NCBI RefSeq assembly: GCF_003666245.1
Contig: NZ_MJLZ01000027.1
Location: 1 to 60,175, forward strand
Direction of reading: 5' to 3'
DNA length: 60,175 bases
Source of the DNA: Brenneria alni
GTDB taxonomy: Bacteria > Pseudomonadota > Gammaproteobacteria > Enterobacterales > Enterobacteriaceae
In this document: positions 1 through 8,001 of the stretch, piece after piece
Layout of the letters: every line of letters starts with the position of its first letter
Position numbering within the stretch: position 1 is the first letter of the stretch
Position numbers and translations under genes: made by a program
Notes under the pieces: model-generated
What the model saw: the letters and a program-made list of their open reading frames with translations, nothing else
The model's database searches: none
What the model was told of the DNA's origin: nothing

Positions 1-121
1 GGATAGTTTTTATGTTATATGCACTTTAATGATCTCAATAGAAGAATAACCGTACCAATTGAGAAAGTCATAGGTCAGAAGCGGCAGAAAAGAGTAAAAA
101 CGATGTAATTCATTGAAATGT

Positions 122-197
122 TGGTGGGTCGTCGGGGGCTCGAACCCCGGACCAATTGATTAAGAGTCAACTGCTCTACCGACTGAGCTAACGACCC
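122..197 (-). tRNA. tRNA-Lys (anticodon CTT)
   Basis: Read on the minus strand this folds as a complete 76-nt tRNA with an encoded CCA end. The acceptor stem begins GGGTCGT and closes with ACGACCC, the T arm is CGGGG-TTCGAGC-CCCCG, and the anticodon loop is CTCTTAA, giving anticodon CTT for the AAG lysine codon. The main enterobacterial lysine tRNA has TTT, so this is the minor isoacceptor. Confidence 0.95.
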
Positions 198-527
198 AAC
201 GGCGTGGATTATTCTCCACTTAGCGGCAAGTGTCAAATATTGACATTGGTTTTTTTCTTATTTTTTACATTCTAAAATTATATTGTGAGCAATGTGCAAT
301 TTTGCTAGTCTTAAGTCCGCTTCGTCTGTTCCCTTCATATTACAATATGCTATTTACTCAGGGCAAAAAACATACAGAATTACACATGCCCTTATTCATC
401 GTATTTACACCAGCCGCGCCTTAAATCTGTACAGAAGTTGCGCTAGTTTATCCGTGCCCATATTAGTAAATGACGGAGCCGTTCAAAAGCTCAAACCCAC
501 ATCACATAAAGAAGGAAATTGTATTAA
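198..527. other. Intergenic region upstream of cycA
   Basis: This AT-rich stretch of about 330 bases lies between tRNA-Lys and cycA. The short open frames in it have no recognisable product and no good ribosome binding site. It probably holds the promoters of both neighbours, but I could not fix a promoter with confidence. Confidence 0.5.
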
Positions 528-1931
528 ATGGTAAATCAATCAAAAGAGGTGGCAGACCTTACAGGGTCTGGAGGTGACGGGCTACGGCGAAACCTGACTA
601 ACCGTCACATTCAGCTCATCGCCATTGGAGGAGCCATTGGTACCGGGTTATTTATGGGGTCAGGAAAAACCATCAGCCTGGCCGGGCCGTCGATCATCTT
701 CGTCTATATGATCATTGGCTTTATGCTATTTTTCGTTATGCGGGCGATGGGGGAGTTGCTGCTTTCTAATCTGAATTATAAATCATTCAGTGATTTTGCT
801 GCCGACCTGCTCGGCCCCTGGGCTGGTTTTTTTACCGGCTGGACCTACTGGTTCTGCTGGGTTGTTACCGGTATCGCCGATGTGGTGGCTATCAGTGCTT
901 ATGCACAGTTCTGGTTTCCCGACCTGTCACAGTGGGTATCTTCATTACTCTGTGTTCTATTATTACTCACACTTAATCTGGCAACAGTAAAACTGTTTGG
1001 TGAAATGGAATTCTGGTTTGCGATGATCAAAATTGTAGCCATCGTTGCCTTAATTATTATTGGTGTGGCGTTGGTAATGATGAAGTTTCCTTCACCGTCA
1101 GGATCAGTCGCCTCGTTTAATAACTTATGGAACGATGGCGGTATGTTTCCCAAAGGCATCGGAGGATTTTTTGCCGGATTCCAGATAGCCGTATTCGCTT
1201 TCGTTGGGATTGAACTGGTAGGAACAACAGCTGCGGAAACGAAGAACCCAAGCGTCGTGCTTCCCCGTGCGATCAACGCGATACCGCTTCGTATCATCAT
1301 GTTCTATGTTTTTTCATTAATCATGATCATGTCTGTTACGCCGTGGAGCGCGATAGCCGCAGATCGCAGCCCCTTTGTTGAAATGTTTATATTGGTCGGG
1401 TTTCCCGCCGCAGCCAGCGTGATTAACTTTGTGGTACTGACATCTGCTGCATCGTCAGCCAACAGCGGCGTGTTCTCCACCAGCCGGATGCTGTTTGGGT
1501 TAGCTAAACAAGGAGATGCGCCAAAACGTTTCAGTATGCTGTCTAAACGCGCAGTCCCTTCTGCAGGACTACTGTTTTCCTGTACCTGCCTGTTATTCGG
1601 TGTGATATTAATTTACCTGATCCCAAATGTGATGACGGTATTTACCCTGGTAACAACCGTTTCAGCTATTCTGTTCATGTTCATCTGGAGCATTATTCTC
1701 TGCTCATACTTGGTATATCGCAGAAAAAGACCTCAGTTACATGCAAACTCCCAATATAAAATGCCTTGGGGTATTTTTATGTGCTGGATTTGTCTGGCAT
1801 TTTTTGCCTTTGTGATCGTTCTGTTAACTCTACAGCCTGATACCCTACAGGCGCTGGTTGTAACACCATTATGGTTTGTTATTCTGGCGATAGCCTATCA
1901 GGTTATTCGGAAGAAAAAACAGCAGGCATAA
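528..1931 (+). CDS. cycA: D-serine/D-alanine/glycine:H+ symporter CycA
   Basis: This 467-residue inner-membrane permease of the amino acid transporter (APC/AAT) family matches remembered E. coli CycA almost throughout. The N-terminal block LRRNLTNRHIQLIAIGGAIG and the GSGKTISLAGPS segment are nearly identical, and the length is the usual one. About 12 hydrophobic segments are visible. It imports glycine, D- and L-alanine and D-serine with protons. The start follows an AAGGAA sequence, and codon 1 fits the family N-terminus. It stands alone and is followed by a terminator. Confidence 0.95.
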   Translation: MVNQSKEVADLTGSGGDGLRRNLTNRHIQLIAIGGAIGTGLFMGSGKTISLAGPSIIFVYMIIGFMLFFVMRAMGELLLSNLNYKSFSDFAADLLGPWAGFFTGWTYWFCWVVTGIADVVAISAYAQFWFPDLSQWVSSLLCVLLLLTLNLATVKLFGEMEFWFAMIKIVAIVALIIIGVALVMMKFPSPSGSVASFNNLWNDGGMFPKGIGGFFAGFQIAVFAFVGIELVGTTAAETKNPSVVLPRAINAIPLRIIMFYVFSLIMIMSVTPWSAIAADRSPFVEMFILVGFPAAASVINFVVLTSAASSANSGVFSTSRMLFGLAKQGDAPKRFSMLSKRAVPSAGLLFSCTCLLFGVILIYLIPNVMTVFTLVTTVSAILFMFIWSIILCSYLVYRRKRPQLHANSQYKMPWGIFMCWICLAFFAFVIVLLTLQPDTLQALVVTPLWFVILAIAYQVIRKKKQQA

Positions 1932-1961
1932 GATAAATAATAACCATTACAACACACAAAG

Positions 1962-1996
1962 GACGCTGGTCAAAAAAATCAGCGTCTTGACTTTTT
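1962..1996 (+). terminator. Rho-independent terminator of cycA
   Basis: The 7-bp stem GACGCTG/CAGCGTC encloses an A-rich loop and is followed by TTGACTTTTT. It lies 30 bases after the cycA stop codon. Confidence 0.8.
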
Positions 1997-2117
1997 AACA
2001 ATTCGTATAGAATACATTAATCTTATCAATATATGAGATGGGTTATTATTATAAAAAACGGGAATAAAAACTATAACACCCGCTAATTAATGCAACTAAG
2101 ATAATAATACAATAGAA

Positions 2118-2384
2118 TTAATTTCTTAATGAAGTGGTAGTAAACCGGTTAATATTGCGAGTTAATAATTCGACTGCTAAGTAAGTATCTTCACCTTTAC
2201 TTTGAGTCACTTCTGCTAATACGCCCTCCACCTTTTTTGTTAATGTATTCATTTCATTATCGTCTAGCATTGAAACAATGGCAAACACTAGCATTTCTAA
2301 CGATTCGATTTTGGCATGAAGTTCTTTTTCCCCGACCTCTTTTTCTGCCAGTCTTATTAAGAGTTGAGAGAGAAGATTATTCAT
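2118..2384 (-). CDS. iraP: Anti-adaptor protein IraP (sigma-S stabilisation)
   Basis: This 88-residue protein resembles E. coli IraP from its start: the opening follows the pattern of MKNLIAELLFKLAQKE, with a charged coiled-coil-like stretch, then a VEGVLAEV segment equivalent to VEGALYEV. IraP binds the adaptor RssB and so blocks delivery of the stress sigma factor RpoS to ClpXP. An AAGGAG ribosome binding site precedes the ATG. The C-terminal 25 residues diverge from the E. coli protein. The gene stands alone. Confidence 0.85.
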   Translation of the reverse strand: MNNLLSQLLIRLAEKEVGEKELHAKIESLEMLVFAIVSMLDDNEMNTLTKKVEGVLAEVTQSKGEDTYLAVELLTRNINRFTTTSLRN

Positions 2385-2636
2385 TTGAACTCCTTAATCA
2401 AAGAAATAACTGCCATACATCCCGATAGGCACCAACAGGACGCCAGTAATGGGATAAGAGAAATCATTACAGGGATTAATGTAACACTTAAACCAGTGCT
2501 ACTGCTAGAGTATATCGCAACTTTGGTATCATCACATTCATAGGATGACGATAAAACGAGGAAAGATGAAATAGATAAACAAAATAGTATTTTTAAAAAT
2601 CCTTTTTATTTTAAATAGATCCAAGCGATTTCAATA

Positions 2637-2803
2637 TGCAGGAATGCGGTAAGTGAACAACTCATCAGGAGTTAAAGTTACTACGTGGACGGGATGACAA
2701 ATCTGCCCAAAACAGATTTGAAGGCTGCTTGCATCGCCACAAGTTCGAAGCCCAGGTAAAGCATGAAAGCCAATACCCTTGCACTTGAAAGATGACGGGT
2801 ATA
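2637..2803. repeat. ERIC-like intergenic repeat
   Basis: On the minus strand the element opens with TATACCCGTCATCTTTCAAG, the typical end of enterobacterial intergenic repeats of the ERIC group, and continues for about 165 bases with fragments of the usual element. It carries a 62-codon open frame that I take to be repeat sequence, not a gene. It lies just beyond the point where nac is cut short. The outer border is approximate. Confidence 0.55.
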
Positions 2804-2837
2804 GCCAGCCATCACGCAATGACTGGCTACTTAAAAT

Positions 2838-3113
2838 TTATACGTTTACCGACTGCCTGGCCCCGTTCACTGCACTTTTGGCCTGCTCGCATTGGTACAA
2901 AATAGTTTGTGCGTGCGAATAAAGAATTTTCCCCGCTTCTGTGGGAGTAACTCCACGTCTGCTACGTACCAGCAACTGTTTTTCAAGCTCACTCTCCAGC
3001 GTAGCGACCTGCTGGCTCAGCGCCGGTTGCGCAATGTGCAACAACTCAGCAGCCTGGGTCAGGCTACCGATATCAACGATTTTAACAAAATATTTGAGCC
3101 GTCTAAGATTCAT
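2838..3113 (-). pseudogene. nac: Truncated nac, nitrogen assimilation LysR regulator (N-terminal 91 residues)
   Basis: The frame beginning MNLRRLKYFVKIVDIGSLTQ reproduces the DNA-binding half of Nac, including the helix-turn-helix AAELLHIAQPALSQQVATLE. A complete Nac has about 305 residues. Here reading stops after 91, at GARQSVNV, and the whole effector-binding domain is missing. An ERIC-like repeat starts about 35 bases further on. The frame is open upstream for 28 more codons, but family alignment and the promoter position fix the start at 3113. In E. coli nac lies beside tRNA-Asn genes, as it does here. If made, the fragment could still bind DNA. Confidence 0.85.
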
Positions 3114-3146
3114 TTCTGCCTCCTGAGTAGTTACCCCAAAAAAGGT

Positions 3147-3163
3147 AGCAAGATCCGCGCCAT
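3147..3163 (-). promoter_or_regulatory. Candidate sigma-54 promoter of nac
   Basis: The minus strand reads ATGGCGCG-GATC-TTGCT, with GG and GC separated by exactly 10 bases. One position of the -24 block differs from TGGCACG. The predicted start near 3137 gives a 24-base leader before the nac ATG. Enterobacterial nac is a known sigma-54/NtrC target. Confidence 0.65.
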
Positions 3164-3295
3164 ATTGTGAACGCGTATCGATGAAAACCTGATACATGGT
3201 TGATAAGCCACGGGTAAAATAAGGAAAAGGAATGGTTCACTGATCAAACCAAACTAGCTGGAAGTGAAAAATATCGATTTCTCTCCATCTGGGTA

Positions 3296-3312
3296 TGCAC
3301 CACGCCAATGCA
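3296..3312. promoter_or_regulatory. Candidate NtrC site upstream of nac
   Basis: TGCACCA-CGC-CAATGCA matches the NtrC dyad TGCACCA-N3-TGGTGCA at 11 of 14 positions. It lies about 165 bp upstream of the predicted nac start, a usual enhancer distance. Confidence 0.45.
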
Positions 3313-3493
3313 ACTATTGCTATCTTAAGGTGCAGGTTCTGATACAAAAGTAAAGCAGTCACATCAAATCCACACGCAACTTGCGCACTAATTTCAATAT
3401 GTTGATTATTACTTCAGCAATCAGTCGCCATAAAGCATAACAGCCTTTGACAAGGTGAAATGCTCTCGTTATTATCCCCCGCAGTTAACCGAT

Positions 3494-3569
3494 TCCTCTG
3501 TAGTTCAGTCGGTAGAACGGCGGACTGTTAATCCGTATGTCACTGGTTCGAGTCCAGTCAGAGGAGCCA
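3494..3569 (+). tRNA. tRNA-Asn (anticodon GTT)
   Basis: This is a complete 76-nt tRNA with encoded CCA. The acceptor stem TCCTCTG pairs with CAGAGGA, the anticodon loop is CTGTTAA and the T arm CTGG-TTCGAGT-CCAG. tRNA-Asn genes are frequent integration sites for genomic islands in enterobacteria, and the region to its right is accessory in character. Confidence 0.97.
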
Positions 3570-3579
3570 TTTTAGAGAA

Positions 3580-3609
3580 AGCAGACGTTCACAGACGTCT
3601 GCTTTTTTG
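3580..3609 (+). terminator. Terminator of tRNA-Asn
   Basis: A perfect 9-bp stem, AGCAGACGT/ACGTCTGCT, with a 6-base loop is followed by a T-run. It begins 11 bases after the tRNA. Confidence 0.85.
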
Positions 3610-3810
3610 CATTTAATCAGTTGGTTATCCTCTTCTTCAGGTTTACTCTCGTCCACTAAAAACCACTCGAAGCCATACCCTTTTGCTGGTAAAAATACGG
3701 GTAAAGCTGGTTTACTACTAAAACCACATGGTCAGAAGATTATCAGCGTTCTGTATGGACACGACTCGAAACCTTATATCTTTGATCGGTGTAGTGACCT
3801 GCGTTTATAA
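3607..3810 (+). pseudogene. Possible remnant of a P4-type integrase N-terminus
   Basis: Within this open frame, residues about 20-50 (KPYPFAGKN...GLLLKPHGQK) resemble the start of tyrosine integrases of the P4 family, which usually read KPYKL-DG-GLYLLVKPSGSK. The position, straight after tRNA-Asn, is where such an integrase would lie. The likeness is short and could be chance. No catalytic domain follows, and 3811-4063 shows nothing else. Confidence 0.25.
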
Positions 3811-4063
3811 ATGGTCAAACCTGCATTTATCGCACTTTTCAGCCCCCATTAGCTGCAACCAGCGCAGGTACTAAACCCACGATACCTGCAAATAAACCTG
3901 CATTCATCTCCACCGACCTGCATTCCATTTTTGCCAACCCAAAATAGCTGAAAATAAAAACTTACAGGCAGAAATCAGCTTTGGAGTAGGTCTTTTTTCA
4001 TCATCGGTGACAATTTAATCAGTATGTTGCAGTTCGGTGAGTGTATTCATTCTTTTATAAAGG

Positions 4064-4606
4064 CTATTTTTTCAACGTAATTTGTTTCAATGAATACCAC
4101 AAGCGTTCTTTATCGCTAGCTTTTAAGTGAGTCTGGTCAAGCTGTTGGATAAAGCTGGTTTTGTCGTTAAATCGCTCACCCTTAGATAATTTGGTACTAA
4201 CATCGGTAAGAATGTCGGTGTTTAAGACGCTAATTTTTGATCTTACCTGCTCCAGAGAGGCAGGTTGCCAACCTTTTTCCGGCACAGATAGCCAGTCAGC
4301 ACGGTAGCGATATTGAATCGCCTTGGCAGCATCCATTTGCGCTTGTATGAAGGGTTTTACTGACTCACCCTCTAACCTCAACTTTTCTGCCTCGAGCACT
4401 GAGCTGGACAATACTCTGGCTTCCTGAGGTAAATCTTCAATGGCAAGATGATTGTTCGCTTTGTAGCCTGCGACATCCTTCATGTAAGACAAACGCTTGT
4501 TAATCAATGAGGCCACTTCGTCATTTTGTGTTAGCCTCGCCATAGCGGTCGCAGAAAAAAATAATCCAGCCAAAAGCAGCAGTCCTCCAGATGCTTTACT
4601 TCCCAT
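4064..4606 (-). CDS. Secreted/periplasmic chorismate mutase (AroQ-gamma type)
   Basis: This 180-residue protein has a clear signal peptide (cleavage likely after ATAMA, residue 22) and an all-helical AroQ-gamma domain. The segments INKRLSYMKDVAGYKANNHL and MDAAKAIQYRYRADW match the active-site helices of the exported Salmonella enzyme. It converts chorismate to prephenate outside the cytoplasm. Exported chorismate mutases of plant pathogens have been linked to lowering host salicylate; here that role is an inference, supported by the two effector-like genes to the right. An AGGTGG sequence precedes the ATG. Confidence 0.88.
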   Translation of the reverse strand: MGSKASGGLLLLAGLFFSATAMARLTQNDEVASLINKRLSYMKDVAGYKANNHLAIEDLPQEARVLSSSVLEAEKLRLEGESVKPFIQAQMDAAKAIQYRYRADWLSVPEKGWQPASLEQVRSKISVLNTDILTDVSTKLSKGERFNDKTSFIQQLDQTHLKASDKERLWYSLKQITLKK

Positions 4607-5094
4607 TTAAAGCCACCTCTTTTTCAATTAGTCGGTTCACATATATAATCAAAACCAAATTTCACATAAAGTTATTCCCTGACATAATAGCGCCCTGTGT
4701 TACAAGTACTGGTTCGATACGGTTTGCGACCATATATCCGGCGTCATAAGTAGGTAAAGTTACCTGCGCCATTATGTTATCCGAACCCTGTTTCCTTATC
4801 ACTACACCGGTATACGATTCCCCTGGTCAACTTCAGGCTGTTACAGGGGCGGTAGCCTACATTAGGAATGGGCGTCCATCACACCACCACATGTCCTTTT
4901 TCAACGCGAAAATACGCTAATCACATGCATGAGTCATTGTAAGCCAATTAATTTTAAACCAGGCAAGGGAACTATACTTGCCAGTTTCATATTCAAGTAA
5001 TGTTCATAAGGAAAAACCTTAACGTGAGTTTTCGCTCTACTCAGTGTTAAACCCTTAGTGAAACTAACCCCAAAACTTTACTTGAAGGATACGC
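4607..5094. other. Intergenic region between chorismate mutase and candidate effector
   Basis: No gene is seen in these 488 bases. A GGAACT hexamer at 4968-4973 could be the first half of an hrp box for the next gene, but the expected second half (CCACNNA) is absent at the right distance, so I do not call a box. Confidence 0.5.
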
Positions 5095-6252
5095 ATGAGA
5101 ATCAACAACACCTTTTCCGCAGTCACCAATAACCCACTTGATACACCGCCAACGAGTGCCGACCAAATTACAGTGGCGCCAAGCCGTTCTCCTGACCAGT
5201 TGAACGAGTTATACAACTTGGCATCCGCCCGCGCTAAAGCAATCACCTATGGGGAGCGCGTTCGCGAACAAGTTCGTGTGCAATCAGTCGCACCAGGAAT
5301 AATCCAGACGACATTAAAACCGTTAAAGCAAGGTGAAGCATCTCTTGCCAGCGATAATGCGCCGCTTACACGCATTCAAAACTTTTTGAAAGAGCAATCT
5401 GTGTATACCCGTCTGACTGTGGTAGGTGGTGCCCCGGCGACAAATGTGATTGGCACCAAAGAAGGTGGTTTGCCGGAGCACCCCGAGGAGTTAACCAAAA
5501 ATACGCCCGTCCCTTCGGCTATTGTCAACGGCGGATATTTCATACACAGGGCAGGCTTGATAGGTGACGATGGAAAACAAATCACCGACATCGGCGCGCC
5601 GATCGGCCCAACGTCGCACCGGGGGGATCATCAACCTATCTCCAAGATCTGGAAGCAGTACTACGGACAAATCAAGATTAATGGCGAGACCGGTTTGTGC
5701 AGCGGGCCTCTGCTAGCTCGAAACGGAAAGCTGGAAGCCATCCCCTTCGGAGACCATAAATTTCTATATCGGCCAGACGGGAAGAATGAAAACGAGCTTA
5801 ACAAATATGGCGGGTCTATGACGCCATCGGGTGACCCGATCGAGCGATCAGCGATTAGTGTTAACAGATCCGAAACGGGAACAGGTGGTGATGTCATCAT
5901 GCATACGCTAACCGCCGGAGGAAGCCGAAAAAATGGCGCCACGATGGCAGTTTGGCAAAAACTTACCCAGATCGGCGCAATCTCCGCTCAAGGTTATGCT
6001 CATTCGAGTGGGATGGGAGGCAATACGTCCACGCTCGCCTTAGATGGCGGCGGTTCGACGTACCTTGGCCTACGAAATGAGAATGGCGTAACCACGCTGG
6101 TACATGGTCGCGGAGGAATTTCGGGCGATTCCATCCGGCCAACACCCAACGTCATTGTTTCGACACCTGTACTTCAGGGGCAAAATGCGGTTCCAACGGG
6201 GGGCGGCGGCGGACATATTTCGATCGATCAGGCACCACAAGACGAAAATTGA
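5095..6252 (+). CDS. Candidate type III effector with a phosphodiester glycosidase (NAGPA-like) domain
   Basis: The 385-residue protein has a Ser/Thr/Asn/Pro-rich N-terminus with no acidic residue before position 16 and no Sec signal, as in type III secreted proteins. From about residue 105 it resembles the phosphodiester glycosidase / DUF2233 family: NGGYF at 145-149, CSGPLLARNGK at 202-212, DGGGSTYLGL at 317-326. Family members remove N-acetylglucosamine from phosphodiesters or act on related glycans. It is followed directly by an hrp box and a HopQ-like effector. I do not recognise a named effector family. Secretion and substrate are inferred. An AAGGA sequence precedes the ATG. Confidence 0.6.
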   Translation: MRINNTFSAVTNNPLDTPPTSADQITVAPSRSPDQLNELYNLASARAKAITYGERVREQVRVQSVAPGIIQTTLKPLKQGEASLASDNAPLTRIQNFLKEQSVYTRLTVVGGAPATNVIGTKEGGLPEHPEELTKNTPVPSAIVNGGYFIHRAGLIGDDGKQITDIGAPIGPTSHRGDHQPISKIWKQYYGQIKINGETGLCSGPLLARNGKLEAIPFGDHKFLYRPDGKNENELNKYGGSMTPSGDPIERSAISVNRSETGTGGDVIMHTLTAGGSRKNGATMAVWQKLTQIGAISAQGYAHSSGMGGNTSTLALDGGGSTYLGLRNENGVTTLVHGRGGISGDSIRPTPNVIVSTPVLQGQNAVPTGGGGGHISIDQAPQDEN

Positions 6253-6255
6253 TTA

Positions 6256-6283
6256 GGAACTAAGCATCTGTATTTACCACTTA
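6256..6283 (+). promoter_or_regulatory. hrp box (HrpL-dependent promoter)
   Basis: GGAACT, 15 bases, then CCACTTA: this satisfies the HrpL consensus GGAACC/T-N15/16-CCACNNA at every fixed position. It begins 4 bases after the preceding stop codon and lies 128 bases upstream of the HopQ-like effector ATG. Confidence 0.88.
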
Positions 6284-6410
6284 TTTTTATGGATCGTCGC
6301 AGGTGAAAAAACAATGAAAAAGTTTTTTAATCTTTATATTTATCCTCTGATTAATCGATTGCTATGAAAATGTCTTTCGGATGATTTAATAAACAGGCTG
6401 GTTATTACTA

Positions 6411-7772
6411 ATGACTAAAATATCAGACACTCGCTCCCTTTCTATTGCACAATACGAAAGAGGGTCTTACGACGCTCAGGTTTCGAGCATTCAGGAACCG
6501 CTTTCCCACAATGCTGATATAAGTGAAGCTAACGGTAATCATCCGCTCAGACGTAGCCATTCTCTCCCGACGCAGCATCAAAGAAATAATTTAATGTTGC
6601 AACTCGGCAGTCACGGACAGGCAGCTTTAAGCGCGACAGAAAAAAGCGTATTGGCAGAATTATCGATTAAAAGACCTGCGGTTCCCCACAATATAATTCT
6701 TTTTTCCGATCCCAATAAAGATCCTGATGATGTAGTGACATTTACTATTGCAAAACAACTGCAGTCGATGGGATTTGTCAGGGTTAGGGATGCCATTATT
6801 ACTCTTGGTTCTCCGAATGTCCGTGAAGCCAGGGCGCAAATGGCGAAAGGGGTGTTTAACTCTCTGGGAATGCGGGGGGTGAATGTATATATGGGTAAAG
6901 ATTACCCGATGGATGATAAGCAAATAAAGGACCATTCAAAATTTTTACCCGAAGGCCTGAAATTACGTGCACCTGACAGGATGATTAGCGGAAAGGGTGA
7001 AGAGTCAGTTAAAGCCCTTGAGCTAAGGCTTGCTTCAGCCCAAAAGCCGGTACGGCTCGTGGTTATCGCCGGAATGACGGATGCAGCGGCTTTAGTAGAA
7101 AATCATCCCGACCTTATGAAAAAAAAGGTAGATATGGTGACGGTGATGGGGGGAATAAGTAATGACAGGAATTTAAACGAACACGTTCAGCCAGACAAGC
7201 GGGCATATAATAATACTGCTGATCAACATGCCGCAGAGACGTTTTACCTCCGGGTGCAAGAATTGGGTATTCCTCTGCGCATTATCAGTAAAGAAGCCGC
7301 TTATAAAACCGCGGTTCCCCCTTCTTTTTATGAAGCGATGGCAGTTAATCATCACCCTGTTGGCGATTACCTGAAAGATGTGCAGAAAAATGCTCTGAAA
7401 GGGTTATGGGAAGGCGTTAATGCAGGGCTGTTGCCTGGGTTATCACGTGAATGGTTTTTCCATACTTTTATCTCAGAAAAAGATGATCTTCCTTCAGAGG
7501 AACCGGCATCCTTCGAAGATATTTGGCCAAACGTGACTCGCCTTAACCTCTATGATCCACTGACATTGCTTGCTACGGTTGATGCATCGACTGATTTGCT
7601 GATGACGCCGAAAGTTTTGCCTGACACAGGAAAAAGCAGGGTTGAACTTGTGAGTTCTGATGAAATCCGTGAACCGGAAAAAGCACGTTTATTACTGACG
7701 GCTTTGGCAAAAACCGCGTTGCAGACTCCTGATCCCGCGCCACAATCACACGACGCCAGTATGCGCCTATAA
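6411..7772 (+). CDS. HopQ1/XopQ-family type III effector (nucleoside hydrolase-like)
   Basis: The 453-residue protein has an unstructured N-terminal 90 residues followed by a nucleoside hydrolase-like domain. RSHSLP at 48-53 is a mode I 14-3-3 binding motif (phosphoserine would be S51), the hallmark of Pseudomonas HopQ1 and Xanthomonas XopQ. The aspartate cluster DPNKDPDD at 100-107 matches the metal/ribose-binding motif of the family. Members are injected into plant cells, bind 14-3-3 proteins, alter cytokinin or defence signalling, and are recognised by the NLR Roq1. A complete hrp box upstream supports HrpL control. Length agrees with HopQ1. Confidence 0.88.
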   Translation: MTKISDTRSLSIAQYERGSYDAQVSSIQEPLSHNADISEANGNHPLRRSHSLPTQHQRNNLMLQLGSHGQAALSATEKSVLAELSIKRPAVPHNIILFSDPNKDPDDVVTFTIAKQLQSMGFVRVRDAIITLGSPNVREARAQMAKGVFNSLGMRGVNVYMGKDYPMDDKQIKDHSKFLPEGLKLRAPDRMISGKGEESVKALELRLASAQKPVRLVVIAGMTDAAALVENHPDLMKKKVDMVTVMGGISNDRNLNEHVQPDKRAYNNTADQHAAETFYLRVQELGIPLRIISKEAAYKTAVPPSFYEAMAVNHHPVGDYLKDVQKNALKGLWEGVNAGLLPGLSREWFFHTFISEKDDLPSEEPASFEDIWPNVTRLNLYDPLTLLATVDASTDLLMTPKVLPDTGKSRVELVSSDEIREPEKARLLLTALAKTALQTPDPAPQSHDASMRL

Positions 7773-7840
7773 AACGGCAAACAACACGAGTTTGAAAGCG
7801 CCTGTTCCCCCCGCTATTGGTCAGTGTTTGCCGGCGGAGC

Positions 7841-7868
7841 GGAACTCCTCTTTTCAGGGTACTATTTA
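7841..7868 (+). promoter_or_regulatory. Degenerate hrp-box-like sequence upstream of the amidase
   Basis: GGAACT is followed after 15 bases by CTATTTA, which keeps three of the five fixed positions of CCACNNA. It lies 133 bases before the amidase start, the same distance as the perfect box before the HopQ-like gene. It is suggestive only. Confidence 0.25.
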
Positions 7869-8001
7869 AGTGCAGCCTCGCTTTAAGGTGCATAGTCAAC
7901 ACCCGGCCTGAATACACAACACACAAATATATGTCATGGTATGGTTTTTGCTTGGTAGTGATCGCTGGCAGTTTTTTTATTATTTCACACCGGAGAAAGA
8001 T

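Noticed and set aside
2631..2819. 62-codon minus-strand frame downstream of nac
   Set aside because: It lies wholly within an ERIC-like repeat and has no ribosome binding site; repeats of this group often contain such frames.
4968..4995. Possible hrp box before the phosphodiester-glycosidase-like gene
   Set aside because: GGAACT is present, but at 15 and 16 bases the second half does not resemble CCACNNA (ATATTCA).
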